The notes beneath the pieces are model-generated. The model was not told where the DNA came from. It made no database searches and saw only the letters and a list, made by a program, of their open reading frames with translations. From Oceanicaulis sp. BBD 1991-10 (GTDB lineage Bacteria > Pseudomonadota > Alphaproteobacteria > Caulobacterales > Maricaulaceae), in assembly GCA_001657295.1 (NCBI GenBank), contig LYSW01000001.1, forward strand, positions 87,499-151,498: a stretch of DNA of 64,000 bases. The letters run 5' to 3'. This document shows, piece after piece, positions 49,217 to 58,636 of this stretch (positions are counted from its first letter, which is position 1; each line of letters opens with the position of its first letter). Both the position numbers and the translations under genes were made by a program.

Positions 49217-49783
49217 ATGAACGCCTTCCTCTCCGCCCTTCTCGCCGCGCTGCTCATGCTGCCGGCGGCGATCGCTCAAACGCCTGAGGACGAGACGGAC
49301 ACCGCCGCCTATGACGGCGGCTATTTCAAGCGCCAGGCCATCGTGGTCAGCGATATGGAGCGCGCCTTGTCGCTTTATCGCGACGTGCTGGGATTCCAGC
49401 TGCACTCGCTGAGCCAATCAAGCGCGACGAGTTATTCCTACGAGGTGTTCAACATTCCGCGCGAGGCCTCGATCCGTTTTGCGACGCTGGACGCCGGCGC
49501 GGTTCAGATCCGCACCCTGGCGCTGATCGAAGTGACCGGCGTTGAGGTGGAGCCGCAGACCGGCATTCGCCGCGCAGCGGCGGTGATCAACGCCAATGGC
49601 CGCTACGAGGCGATCTACGCGGCGGTTCAGGCGATGGGGCTGGAGACCATGGACCCGCGCGCCCTGGGCGATCCGAATTCCCCCCGCGGCCAGGGCGTCG
49701 AGCTGGGCTTCGTGGACTGGGACGGCAATCTGGTGGTGATCTACGAATTCCCCGGACCTCAGGACCCGCCGAGCCCGCGCTAG
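49217..49783 (+). CDS. VOC (glyoxalase/bleomycin resistance) family protein with signal peptide
   Basis: MNAFLSALLAALLMLPAAIAQ signal; FKRQAIVVSDMERALSLYRDVLGFQLHS. Confidence 0.85.
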   Translation: MNAFLSALLAALLMLPAAIAQTPEDETDTAAYDGGYFKRQAIVVSDMERALSLYRDVLGFQLHSLSQSSATSYSYEVFNIPREASIRFATLDAGAVQIRTLALIEVTGVEVEPQTGIRRAAAVINANGRYEAIYAAVQAMGLETMDPRALGDPNSPRGQGVELGFVDWDGNLVVIYEFPGPQDPPSPR

Positions 49784-49956
49784 GACGCGTTTTTATCCTC
49801 GCCTCGGCCGTCCTGACGTCAACGCAGGAACGGAAAGACGGCGGCGGACCGCCGCTTCAGCCTCCTACGCGTTTCCTTAGGACTCGCCGTGTATGACTCA
49901 AGGGGAAGGGACGCGGCCGGAGTCTCTGATCTGTCCTCGCACCGTTGAACGGGCCC

Positions 49957-50607
49957 ATGCGCGATCTTCCCCCCTCCACGCTGAAAAAGACCGAGGCGCT
50001 TTTGGCGGTTGCGATCATAACGCTCGCGACGGCGGGGGTTCTTGCTGCGGCGCTTCAGCCGTTTGTCGAGCCGCGCTGGCTCTTCCTGGACAGCACGGCG
50101 GTCGGCGATGTCAGGGGAAGGTGCTGCCATGTTTATGACGGCGCAATCTCCAATTTGGGCATCATGCTCTGGGCGGGCGCCGCGGCGGTGGCGTTCTTCG
50201 CCGGCTTTTTGAAGCTCAGCGAAGGCCGCGACGCGCGCCTTGAAAGCATGGCCTTTCTAACATCCGCCGCCCTCTTGCTGGATGACGCCTTTCTCCTGCA
50301 CGAAGCGGTGATGCCAAGATTTGGCGTCCCGCAGATCGGGACGATCGGCGCGCTGGGCGTTCTGACGCTCGCTTATTTTTATGTCGGGCGGGACCGTTTG
50401 AGACGGTCCGGCCATCTCTGGCTCTTAATGCTCAGTCTGGCGCTGTTCGCCGTCAGCGTCCTGATCGATCAAGTCGCCGCCGGCGACGCCTCCTTCATGG
50501 TCGTCGTTGAAGACGGCCCGAAATTCATCGGCATCGTTTGCTGGTTTCTTTTTCATCTCAGCTTTTTCCGGGACCAGTTTCTTGGCGCTACCCGCGCCGA
50601 GCCTTAA
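49957..50607 (+). CDS. Hypothetical multi-pass membrane protein
   Basis: Multiple hydrophobic segments; no recognised family. Confidence 0.65.
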   Translation: MRDLPPSTLKKTEALLAVAIITLATAGVLAAALQPFVEPRWLFLDSTAVGDVRGRCCHVYDGAISNLGIMLWAGAAAVAFFAGFLKLSEGRDARLESMAFLTSAALLLDDAFLLHEAVMPRFGVPQIGTIGALGVLTLAYFYVGRDRLRRSGHLWLLMLSLALFAVSVLIDQVAAGDASFMVVVEDGPKFIGIVCWFLFHLSFFRDQFLGATRAEP

Positions 50608-51140
50608 CCGCCCCGCGCCCGCCAAAACACCAGCGTGTCCGCCTCGCCCAGTTTCGCGGCATGCGCGCCGCGATAGCCCAGCTTCTCGGCGACCCGGATC
50701 GAGGCGGCGTTGTCCGGGTCGATCAGACAGCAGGTGCGCGGCGCGTCCAGATGGGTGTCGGCCCAATCCAGCACGGCCGTCATCGCCTCCGTGGCGTAGC
50801 CTTTGCCGTGATGATCCGGGCTGAGCACCCAGCCGCCTTCCGGCACGCCGTCGATATCGACCGTGACGTCACGTTTGAAATCGGCGAGACCCACCTGGCC
50901 GACGAAGTCGCCCGCTTTGGTCTCGAGCGTCCAGTAGCCGTATCCCAGCAGCGCCCAGAGCCCGGGAAAGCGCAGCATGCGCGCCCAGCTGGCCGTGGGC
51001 GTGGAGGGCTGGCCGCCGATATGGCGGACCACGCGCTCATCCGCCCAGAGCCTGGCGCAGGCATGGAAATCTGTCGCCCGGGTCTCCCGCAAGACCAGCC
51101 GTTCGGTCTCGATACGCGGCGCCTGGGCCGATCCGGTCAT
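50604..51140 (-). CDS. GNAT family N-acetyltransferase (RimJ-like)
   Basis: RIETERLVLRETRATDFHACARLWADERVVRHIGG; DHHGKGYATEAMTAVLDWAD; SIRVAEKLGYR. Confidence 0.92.
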   Translation of the reverse strand: MTGSAQAPRIETERLVLRETRATDFHACARLWADERVVRHIGGQPSTPTASWARMLRFPGLWALLGYGYWTLETKAGDFVGQVGLADFKRDVTVDIDGVPEGGWVLSPDHHGKGYATEAMTAVLDWADTHLDAPRTCCLIDPDNAASIRVAEKLGYRGAHAAKLGEADTLVFWRARGG

Positions 51141-51577
51141 TCGCCCTGGGGTCCCGGCAAGGCGGGAACCACGACCACGTTGAAATCGCCCCACTCGTTT
51201 TCGATGCGCAGATCGGCCAGGGCGCGATAGTCCGGGTCGGCCCAGAAGGCTTCTGCGCTTTCAACATCCGGCCAGCGGCTCATCACCACGCTTTCAAAGG
51301 GCGTGTCGCCCTCCAGCGTCGTCACATCGCCGGTCACCGCGATGTAAGACCCGCCATGGCGCTCATAAAGCCCGGCGAGCTGGGAGGCGTATCGGCTCAT
51401 GAAGGCGGGCCGGTCATAGACCGTGCCCAGCACGATCATATAGGCGCCGGTTTGCGGCGCTTCGACTTCGTCCGCACGGGCCTGGTTGAGGTCTGCGCCG
51501 TCGCCGATCACGAGGCCCAGGCACAGCCCGGCGATGCCGGCGCCGGCGGCGATGAAAAGGCTGCGGGAGAGCGTCAT
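51137..51577 (-). CDS. DUF1330 domain-containing protein
   Basis: AYMIVLGTVYDRPAFMSRYASQLAGLYERHGGSYIAVTGDVTTLEGDTPFESVVMSRWPDVESAEAFWADPDYRAL. Confidence 0.85.
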   Translation of the reverse strand: MTLSRSLFIAAGAGIAGLCLGLVIGDGADLNQARADEVEAPQTGAYMIVLGTVYDRPAFMSRYASQLAGLYERHGGSYIAVTGDVTTLEGDTPFESVVMSRWPDVESAEAFWADPDYRALADLRIENEWGDFNVVVVPALPGPQGE

Positions 51578-53082
51578 TGCGAGGACTCCTGAGGCGTGGC
51601 GGGCGCGGCGCGCGCGCCCTGACGGAAACCGAAAACAAGCAGAAGCGGGATCAGCCAGGGGAAGATCCGTTCGAACGGATCGCCGGGAATGACGGCGAGA
51701 CCGGCCAACAGCCTGGCGAGACCGGTCAGGGCGTCGCCGCCGATCTGACCGAAGATGTAAAACAAAACGGTGGTGAAGAAGCCGAACAGGATGGCGGCGA
51801 AGATCGCCCAGCCCTGCGGTTCCGCACCGGCGACGCGCGCCACGATGATCGGCCCGAAAGCGGCGCCGAGCGCCGACCAGGAAAACAGCACGCGGTCGAA
51901 TACCGTCGCGGGCAGGGACAGGGTCAGGACGACGGCGAGCAGGCAGATCGCGGCCATCACCGTGCGGCTGACCAGGACCTCGCGGCCTTTCAGAAGTTTG
52001 ACCAGACGCAAATCGTGCGCCGCGGCCGCAGACGCTGCGATCAGAAGCGAGTCCACCGTGCTCATCACGGCCGACAAAATGGCGGCGATCACGATGCCGG
52101 CCAGAACCGCCGGCAAGAGCTCGGCGGCGAGCTGGTAAAAGAGGGCTTCGCCATTGGCGACGTCCGGCAAGAGCGCCCGGCCGGCGAGCGCCAGGCTCGC
52201 CATGCCGATATAGACCAGCACGCCCCAGCTCATCGCGACCAGGAAGCCTTGACGCCGCGCGGCCTCGTCCTTGACCGCCATCAGGCGCGCCAGAAGATGG
52301 GGCTGGCCATAGGTGCCAAGACCGATGGAGGCGATGCCCACGGCGAAACCGAGGAAAGCGAAGCCCGCTCTCCCGCCGAACGGGTCGAGATACGCGCCGG
52401 GCATGGTTTGTGAGAGCGTCTCCGCGATGCCGGCCGGGCCTCCGGCGGCGATCACCGCCAGAACAGGCAAGATCACTGCGATCACCATCATGATGGCGCC
52501 TTGCAGCGTGTCGGTGATCGACACCGCCCAGAAGCCGCCGAGCAGCGCGTAGATCAGGATCACCAGCGCGCCGATCAGGACGCTTTCCGTGCGCGAGAGC
52601 TCAAACTGACTCTCGAAAGCGATGGCGGCCGCGCCGAATTGGGCGGCGATATAGAAGACGAAGGTGAAGAGCACCAAAAAGCCCGCCAAAGCTGCGATGG
52701 CGGGCTTCCAGATCGGGCCGGCGCGGGCGGCCATGAAATCACTGGCGGTGACATGACCTTCGCGGGCGGTCTCCGCGCGCAATCGTGGTCCGAACCAGAG
52801 CCAGACCACGACATAGCCGAGCCAGATCCCCGGCACCATCCACAGCGCCGAAACGCCGAACGCGTAGACAAAGCCGGAAAAACCCAGCAGCACCCATGCC
52901 GAGCTGGTCGACGCGGCGTAGGACAGGCCCGCCACCCAGGGGCCTAAGCCCCTTCCCCCCAGAAAGAAATCCGATTCATTCCGATTCAGCCGCGCGGCCC
53001 AGACGCCGATGGCGATCAGCACGATCTTGTAGACCACAAGCGTCGCCAGAACGACGCCGGTCGACGTTTCAGCTGAGCCCAT
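51574..53082 (-). CDS. Sodium:solute symporter family protein (PutP-like)
   Basis: FFLGGRGLGPWVAGLSYAASTSSAWVLLGFSGFVYAFGVSALWMVPG; GTYGQPHLLARLMAV. Confidence 0.9.
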   Translation of the reverse strand: MGSAETSTGVVLATLVVYKIVLIAIGVWAARLNRNESDFFLGGRGLGPWVAGLSYAASTSSAWVLLGFSGFVYAFGVSALWMVPGIWLGYVVVWLWFGPRLRAETAREGHVTASDFMAARAGPIWKPAIAALAGFLVLFTFVFYIAAQFGAAAIAFESQFELSRTESVLIGALVILIYALLGGFWAVSITDTLQGAIMMVIAVILPVLAVIAAGGPAGIAETLSQTMPGAYLDPFGGRAGFAFLGFAVGIASIGLGTYGQPHLLARLMAVKDEAARRQGFLVAMSWGVLVYIGMASLALAGRALLPDVANGEALFYQLAAELLPAVLAGIVIAAILSAVMSTVDSLLIAASAAAAHDLRLVKLLKGREVLVSRTVMAAICLLAVVLTLSLPATVFDRVLFSWSALGAAFGPIIVARVAGAEPQGWAIFAAILFGFFTTVLFYIFGQIGGDALTGLARLLAGLAVIPGDPFERIFPWLIPLLLVFGFRQGARAAPATPQESSQ

Positions 53083-53291
53083 GAAAACCGCCCGCCCTCT
53101 CGGCTGTTCGACAAGCGAGGCTCATTCAGACACGAAACCGTCACCCGGGCAAAGCCGCAATGGTCGTACTTTTCGCACGCCGTGCGCCGGTGTGGCGCAA
53201 ATGATATATCTTTTCCGTTTTCAGCCGCGGCGACGGCGTTATTCTAGGCGCCCGGCCCGGTCGTTCGCTTCGCCCAAGGGGATTCGCCACG

Positions 53292-54077
53292 ATGCTTCAA
53301 TTGCTTGCCAGCTGCGCTCTGTCGACCACGCTCGCCAACGCCGAGCCGCCGGCCCCGCCGGTCGTATCCGAGCCCTTCACCCAGGCGGTGTTTCAGACCT
53401 GGGTTGATGCGCGGGCCGGGACGGGCGATCCCGCCTACTGGTACTCCGTCGGCACGGTCAGGGCCTACCCGTCCGGCGACTTGCTCTATGTGATGGAGGG
53501 CTATGACGCCTCGACCTCCCATTGGCCGCAGGGCCGGGAGGGCGCCGTCGCGCATCAATATAACCGCAAAATCTACATCTTCCGCGATCCGGAGACCGGC
53601 GAGGTGGTCCCGGAAAGCGACGCAGTCGCCTACCCCTATCAATTCATCACCTACACCCTGGCCGACGGCGGTCTTCAAACGCAGGTGGAGCAGGGTTCGG
53701 GCGATCGAATTCAGCGCATTTCCGGCGACTCCATGAGCTTCCGGCGCATCGGCGACACCCATGTCTTCACGGCGCCGGTCTTTCTCGATTTCCCGATCCC
53801 GGGAACCGAGCGGCGAATCGAAGCGTGGGAGAATTATGACTTCTTCATCCAGCCCGACACGATCGAGGAGCCTCACCAGCTCAGCTGGGCGCGCATCGGC
53901 CAGCTTCCGGCCTGGGCCGGCGGCGAGCTCGGCGTGATGCACCTGGTGACCTGGCGCATCGATGACTACGCCGAGGTGCCGGAAAGCCTGCGCAGCTATA
54001 TCGAAGCGGAAGCCCCGCTCTGGATGAGCCCGCCATTGAGCCTGGACGAAGTGCGCAGCCTTCAGGCGGGAGACTAA
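53292..54077 (+). CDS. DUF1838 family protein, predicted exported
   Basis: Signal peptide-like N-terminus; WYSVGTVRAYPSGDLLYVMEGYDASTSHWPQG; DTHVFTAPVFLDFPIPGTERRIEAWENYDFFI. Confidence 0.7.
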   Translation: MLQLLASCALSTTLANAEPPAPPVVSEPFTQAVFQTWVDARAGTGDPAYWYSVGTVRAYPSGDLLYVMEGYDASTSHWPQGREGAVAHQYNRKIYIFRDPETGEVVPESDAVAYPYQFITYTLADGGLQTQVEQGSGDRIQRISGDSMSFRRIGDTHVFTAPVFLDFPIPGTERRIEAWENYDFFIQPDTIEEPHQLSWARIGQLPAWAGGELGVMHLVTWRIDDYAEVPESLRSYIEAEAPLWMSPPLSLDEVRSLQAGD

Positions 54078-54080
54078 GCC

Positions 54081-55250
54081 ATGAGCGAGATGGACCGCCG
54101 CCGCCTGTTTGAAGCCGCGATCGCTCTAAGCGCGTTCGGCGCCGTCGCCGCGACCGCGTCAGCGCAACCGGCCGAACAGGCGAGCCCGCTTCCCGACCGC
54201 GGCCTTGATCCCAACGTGCCGTTCGACGGCGCGTATGAAAAAGTCGAGCTGGCCAAGCCTGTGGTGCGCCTCGGCGTCGTTCAAAGCCGGGTGCGCGGCG
54301 TGGAGACCGGCACGACCCGCGAGCTGAACCGAACGCGCGGCGAGAATCTCGCGCACCTGCTCGAGCTGATCGACGGCGCGCAGGCCTGGGGCGGGACCAA
54401 GGACATTCTCTTCTTCCATGAATTCCCGATCACCGGCTACCGGGCGACCTGGGGCCGAACCGACACCTTGCGGGCGGCCATTGAGATACCCGGCGAGGAA
54501 ACCGAAGCGGTCGGCCGCAAGGCCCGCGAACATGGCTGCTATATCGTGTTCGGATCATATGCGCGCGACCCGGACTGGCCCGACCATGTGCTGTCCATCA
54601 CAACCATCATCGGACCGGACGGTGAAATCGTCGACAAGCATTGGAAAGCCCGCAACATCAAGGGCGTCTTCGGTCCAGGCTTCGAGCTGTTCACGACCAC
54701 CATTTATGACGTGCTGGACCGCTATATCGAAATGTATGGGCTGGATCATGTGATGCCGGTCACGCGCACCCCGCTGGGCAATATCGTCACCAGCTCGGTC
54801 CAGCGCGAGCCAGAGCTGTTTCGCGCCTTCGCCATGAAGGGCGGAGAGCTCTTTCTGCGCACCGCGACCGGCGGCTTCACCCCGCTCGATATTCAGGCGA
54901 CGAGCCTCTACAACTCCGTTTACACCGCCATCGTGAACAACGCCGTCAGCCCGGGCAATCCGGGATTCCTGCCGGACAATGGCGGCGCCGGAGGATCGGC
55001 GATCTACGGGCCTGGCGGAGACATGATCGGCGAGGCGAATTCAGAACACGAGACCATCGTGACCGCGAACATCCCCATGGCAAGCTTCCGGCAGCGCCAT
55101 CGCATTCCCTACGTCCACATGGACCTGTACCGGCCGATTTTCGACGCCTATCGCAACCGCTTCCCGCCCAACCTGTTTGACGACTATCTGCCCACCGACG
55201 TGCGCGACGCCGCCCGCTTTCTCGCCGACAAGGGCGTATGGGCGCGATGA
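54081..55250 (+). CDS. Nitrilase-superfamily protein with Tat-like signal; catalytic Cys apparently replaced by Ser
   Basis: DRRRLFEAAIALSAFGAVAATASAQ; FFHEFPITGY (Glu), DKHWKARN (Lys); Cys-loop reads GNIVTSSVQREPELFRAFAMKGGELFLR. Confidence 0.82.
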   Translation: MSEMDRRRLFEAAIALSAFGAVAATASAQPAEQASPLPDRGLDPNVPFDGAYEKVELAKPVVRLGVVQSRVRGVETGTTRELNRTRGENLAHLLELIDGAQAWGGTKDILFFHEFPITGYRATWGRTDTLRAAIEIPGEETEAVGRKAREHGCYIVFGSYARDPDWPDHVLSITTIIGPDGEIVDKHWKARNIKGVFGPGFELFTTTIYDVLDRYIEMYGLDHVMPVTRTPLGNIVTSSVQREPELFRAFAMKGGELFLRTATGGFTPLDIQATSLYNSVYTAIVNNAVSPGNPGFLPDNGGAGGSAIYGPGGDMIGEANSEHETIVTANIPMASFRQRHRIPYVHMDLYRPIFDAYRNRFPPNLFDDYLPTDVRDAARFLADKGVWAR

Positions 55251-55858
55251 TTGTTCTGGCCGCCAGCGCCGCCCTGGCGATCGGCCCCGACCCGGCCGGC
55301 GATCTCGCCCAGATGCTGGAGGGCGTCTGGGACAACAGCGCCCAGGTCGCAGAAGAAGGCGACCCGCGCCGCCCTCACCTGCAGGTCCGCCATGTGGCCT
55401 TCGAAAGCGCGGCGGCGGACGGCGCGCTGATTTATGCGGAATTGCGCGTTGGCGGCCCCGGCGGCGAGCTCTACCGCCAGCGGGTCTACGCCTTTGACGG
55501 CGCGCCTGACGGCACGGCGCTGACCATGGGCGTCTGGACGCTGGCGGAGCCGGACGCCGCGGCGGGCATGGAGGCGGACGCCCTGAGCCGGCTGGCCGCC
55601 GGCGATCTCGTCCGCTTCGACGCCGGCTGCGACTTCATCTGGCGGTATGGCGACACCGGCTGGGCCGGCGCCATCGAAGACGGCGCTTGCCGGATCACCT
55701 CCAGCCGCTCCGGCGTCGAGATGATCATCAACGCCGAATTCACGATCGCCGAAGACCGCTTCACCCATTCAGAATCCGGGCGCAACGCGGAGACCGGCGA
55801 GGCCCTGTTCGGACCGCCGAACGGCGCGCCCAACCTCTATGACCGAGTGGACGATTGA
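55238..55858 (+). CDS. CpeT/CpcT (DUF1001)-like protein
   Basis: LAQMLEGVWDNSAQV, ELYRQRVYAFDG, FDAGCDFIWRYGDTGWAGAIEDGACRI pattern matches the CpeT/CpcT fold by eye. Confidence 0.6.
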   Translation: MGAMIVLAASAALAIGPDPAGDLAQMLEGVWDNSAQVAEEGDPRRPHLQVRHVAFESAAADGALIYAELRVGGPGGELYRQRVYAFDGAPDGTALTMGVWTLAEPDAAAGMEADALSRLAAGDLVRFDAGCDFIWRYGDTGWAGAIEDGACRITSSRSGVEMIINAEFTIAEDRFTHSESGRNAETGEALFGPPNGAPNLYDRVDD

Positions 55859-55861
55859 CCC

Positions 55862-56569
55862 ATGACCGATTCCCCCAAGCTTGAGCCCACAATGGTCCGC
55901 TCCGACAAGACCGCGCGAGAGATTTTTGAAGAGGTGCGCGCCAATCCAGCCCGGGCGCGTTTCGGCTTCGGTGACCGGCTCGGCATCGTCAATGTGGACC
56001 CTCAAAAGGCCTATACGCGCCCGGACCTGTTCCCAAAGACCGGCTATGTGACCGATCCCGATCAGCTCCACCATATCAATGAGCTATCAAAGCTCGCGCG
56101 CGGCAAAGGCCTGCCGGTGGTCTGGACCCATGTGGCCTATATGAACAACGCCGCGGACGCGGGCGTCTGGGGCACCCGCACGGACACGCCCGACAGCCTG
56201 CAGAACATCAAATACGGCTCGGACCGGCACGCCTTCGACGATCGCGTGGAGATCGATCCCGCCGTCGACGCGGTCTACACCAAGCGCATGCCGTCGGCCT
56301 TTTTCGAAACCCCGCTGGCGAGCTTTCTGACCTGGCACAAGGTGGACACCGTGGTGATCACCGGCGGGTCGACGTCAGGCTGCGTACGCGCCACCGCGGT
56401 CGATGCGCTCAGCCATGGCTACCGCGCCATCGTGCCGATCGAGTGCGTCGCCGACAAACACGAAAGCTATCACTTCGCCAATCTGACGGATCTGCAGCTC
56501 AAATATGCCGACGTCGTTGACGTCGCGGAGATTTATGCCTGGCTGGAGGCGTATGGCGGCCGTGATTGA
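55862..56569 (+). CDS. Isochorismatase family cysteine hydrolase (N-carbamoylsarcosine amidase-like)
   Basis: LGIVNVDPQKAYTRPDLF; KRMPSAFFETPLASFL; VITGGSTSGCVRATAVDALSHGYRAIVPIECVAD. Confidence 0.9.
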   Translation: MTDSPKLEPTMVRSDKTAREIFEEVRANPARARFGFGDRLGIVNVDPQKAYTRPDLFPKTGYVTDPDQLHHINELSKLARGKGLPVVWTHVAYMNNAADAGVWGTRTDTPDSLQNIKYGSDRHAFDDRVEIDPAVDAVYTKRMPSAFFETPLASFLTWHKVDTVVITGGSTSGCVRATAVDALSHGYRAIVPIECVADKHESYHFANLTDLQLKYADVVDVAEIYAWLEAYGGRD

Positions 56570-56630
56570 GATCGGCGCCGGCGTCCTCTTCCCTTGATGG
56601 GAGAGAGAAAATCAGGGAGCGAATTTCGAG

Positions 56631-57578
56631 ATGATCGCCGATCCCAATCTTTACGATTACAACCCCTATTCCGGCCGTCCGAAGATCGAATGGCCGGACG
56701 GCAAGAAGCTGGCCTTCTGGGTCGCGCCGAATATCGAATTCTATGAATTCGATCCGCCGAAGAATCCCAGACGCCCCGGCTGGCCGCGCCCGGCGCCGGA
56801 CGTGACCGGCTATTCCCAGCGCGATTACGGCAACCGGGTCGGCCATTGGCGCTTGATGGAGCTGATGGACAAATATGGCTTTAAAAGCTCGGTGAGCCTG
56901 AATGTCGCCATGTGCGATCACTGCCCGGAGATCATCGAGGCCTGCAATGCGCGCGGCTGGGAATTCTTCTCCCACGGCATCTACAACACGCGCTTTTCCT
57001 ATGAGATGGACGAGGCGCAAGAGCGGGCGGTGCTGGAGGATTCGATCCGCACGGTCGAAGCCGCCACCGGCCAGCGCATCCGCGGCTATCTGGCGCCGGC
57101 CTTGACCCACACCACCCGCACGCTTGATCTGATCGCCGAGTATGATTTCTGGTATACGTGCGATCTGTTCCAGGACGATCAGCCCCAGCCGGTCAAGACC
57201 AGGGCCGGCAGGCTGTGCTCCATGCCCTATTCGCTGGAAGTCAATGACGTCATCACCTATGGCGCGCTGGCCATGGACCCCTGGCGCTATGCCGACGTGC
57301 TCAAACGCCAATTCGACCGGCTGCTGGAAGAGGGTGGGGAGAGCGGCACGGTGATGTGCATCCCTTTGCACGCTTATCTGGTCGCCCAGCCCCACCGATT
57401 GCGCGCCTTCGAAGCGGCGTTCAAGCATGTCGAGGCCCATGCCGATGAGGTCTGGATCACCCGGGCGGTCGATATCGCCGCGCTCTGGCGAGAGCATTAT
57501 TGGGATGTCACTCAGGACGATTTGGCTGAGAAGGGCCTGGCGAGCGGCGGCGCTGCGTTTGAAGAGTTCGCGCCATGA
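56631..57578 (+). CDS. Polysaccharide deacetylase family protein, PuuE/allantoinase-like (copy 1)
   Basis: KKLAFWVAPNIEFYEFDPPKN; YSQRDYGNRVGHWRLMELMDKYGFKSSVSLNVAMCDHCPEIIEACNARGWEFFSHG. Confidence 0.88.
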   Translation: MIADPNLYDYNPYSGRPKIEWPDGKKLAFWVAPNIEFYEFDPPKNPRRPGWPRPAPDVTGYSQRDYGNRVGHWRLMELMDKYGFKSSVSLNVAMCDHCPEIIEACNARGWEFFSHGIYNTRFSYEMDEAQERAVLEDSIRTVEAATGQRIRGYLAPALTHTTRTLDLIAEYDFWYTCDLFQDDQPQPVKTRAGRLCSMPYSLEVNDVITYGALAMDPWRYADVLKRQFDRLLEEGGESGTVMCIPLHAYLVAQPHRLRAFEAAFKHVEAHADEVWITRAVDIAALWREHYWDVTQDDLAEKGLASGGAAFEEFAP

Positions 57579-58483
57579 GTCTTGATCCCAGCCATCTCGA
57601 TTATCCCAACCGCCGCCACGGTCAGGATATCGACCGCCATGACTGGCGGCTCGCCAAGGACCGTGCGAAAGCCAGCCTGCCAGACGGGCGCAAGCTCGCC
57701 GTGATGCCGGTGGTGGCGTGCGAGCACCATCCGATCGATCCCTCCAAAACGCCTTTCAACCACCCTCACGGGATGATCACGCCCTTTCCCGACCTTCGCC
57801 ATTTCACGACGCGGGATTACGGCAACCGGGTCGGCGTATTTCGCATTCTCAAGGCGTTTCGCGAGGCCGGGCTGACCGCCACCTTCGCCTTGTCCGCCGC
57901 CCTGCTGGACCGGGCCCGGCCGCTGGTCGATGCGATCTTGAGTGACGGCCACGAGATTGCGGCGGCCGGCCTTCATGGCGACGCCATCCATCATTCCGGT
58001 CTCAGCCAGGCCGAGGAAGGCGCGATCATCGCGCAGAGCCGCGCCGCGTTCGCGCAAGCCGGACTTGAGCCGGTAAGCTGGCTCTCGCCCGCGCGTCAGC
58101 AAAGTTTCGCCACACCTGATCTGCTCGCCGAGGCGGGCTTCGCCGCGGTTTTGGACTGGGAGACCGATCAGGTCCCGCTTGCCATGCGCACGCCGCACGG
58201 GCCGCTCACCGCGCTGCCGGTCCACAACGAGTTGGACGACTTCAAGCTGCTGATCGAGCGCAAACAAACCGAGGAGAGCTGGGCGCGGCAGATCGCGGAG
58301 GCGGCGGCCTTCCTTCTCGGCGAGCACGAGCGCTTCGGCCAGGTCCTTGGCTTTTCGTTGACGCCCTTCGTGATCGGCCAACCCTTCCGGATCGGCGCCC
58401 TGGAGAGGCTTCTGGCTGTTTTCGCGGACAATGAAGCGATCTGGTGCGCCCGCGCGCAAGACATCAAATCCGCCTTCCGCTGA
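57575..58483 (+). CDS. Polysaccharide deacetylase family protein, PuuE-like (copy 2)
   Basis: FTTRDYGNRVGVFRILKAFREAGLTATFALSAALLDRARPLVDAILSDGHEIAAAGLHGD; overlaps copy 1 by 4 bp. Confidence 0.85.
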   Translation: MSLDPSHLDYPNRRHGQDIDRHDWRLAKDRAKASLPDGRKLAVMPVVACEHHPIDPSKTPFNHPHGMITPFPDLRHFTTRDYGNRVGVFRILKAFREAGLTATFALSAALLDRARPLVDAILSDGHEIAAAGLHGDAIHHSGLSQAEEGAIIAQSRAAFAQAGLEPVSWLSPARQQSFATPDLLAEAGFAAVLDWETDQVPLAMRTPHGPLTALPVHNELDDFKLLIERKQTEESWARQIAEAAAFLLGEHERFGQVLGFSLTPFVIGQPFRIGALERLLAVFADNEAIWCARAQDIKSAFR

Positions 58484-58636
58484 GCTCCCAAGAACGTGCA
58501 TTCAGACAAACAACCACCTGTGGCATGTGATCGCCATAGTGATTTTATGGATGTTTTTTCAAAAGTTTAGGGTTGTCGCGCTGGATTTATTCTTCATTAT
58601 TTGGGCGCGCAATTCGCGCAACCCATAGGAGGAACC

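Noticed and set aside
58431-58628. 65-aa ORF overlapping the end of the second deacetylase as a second RiPP precursor
   Set aside because: Mostly out-of-frame deacetylase sequence followed by AT-rich promoter DNA; no leader motif and no independent RBS.
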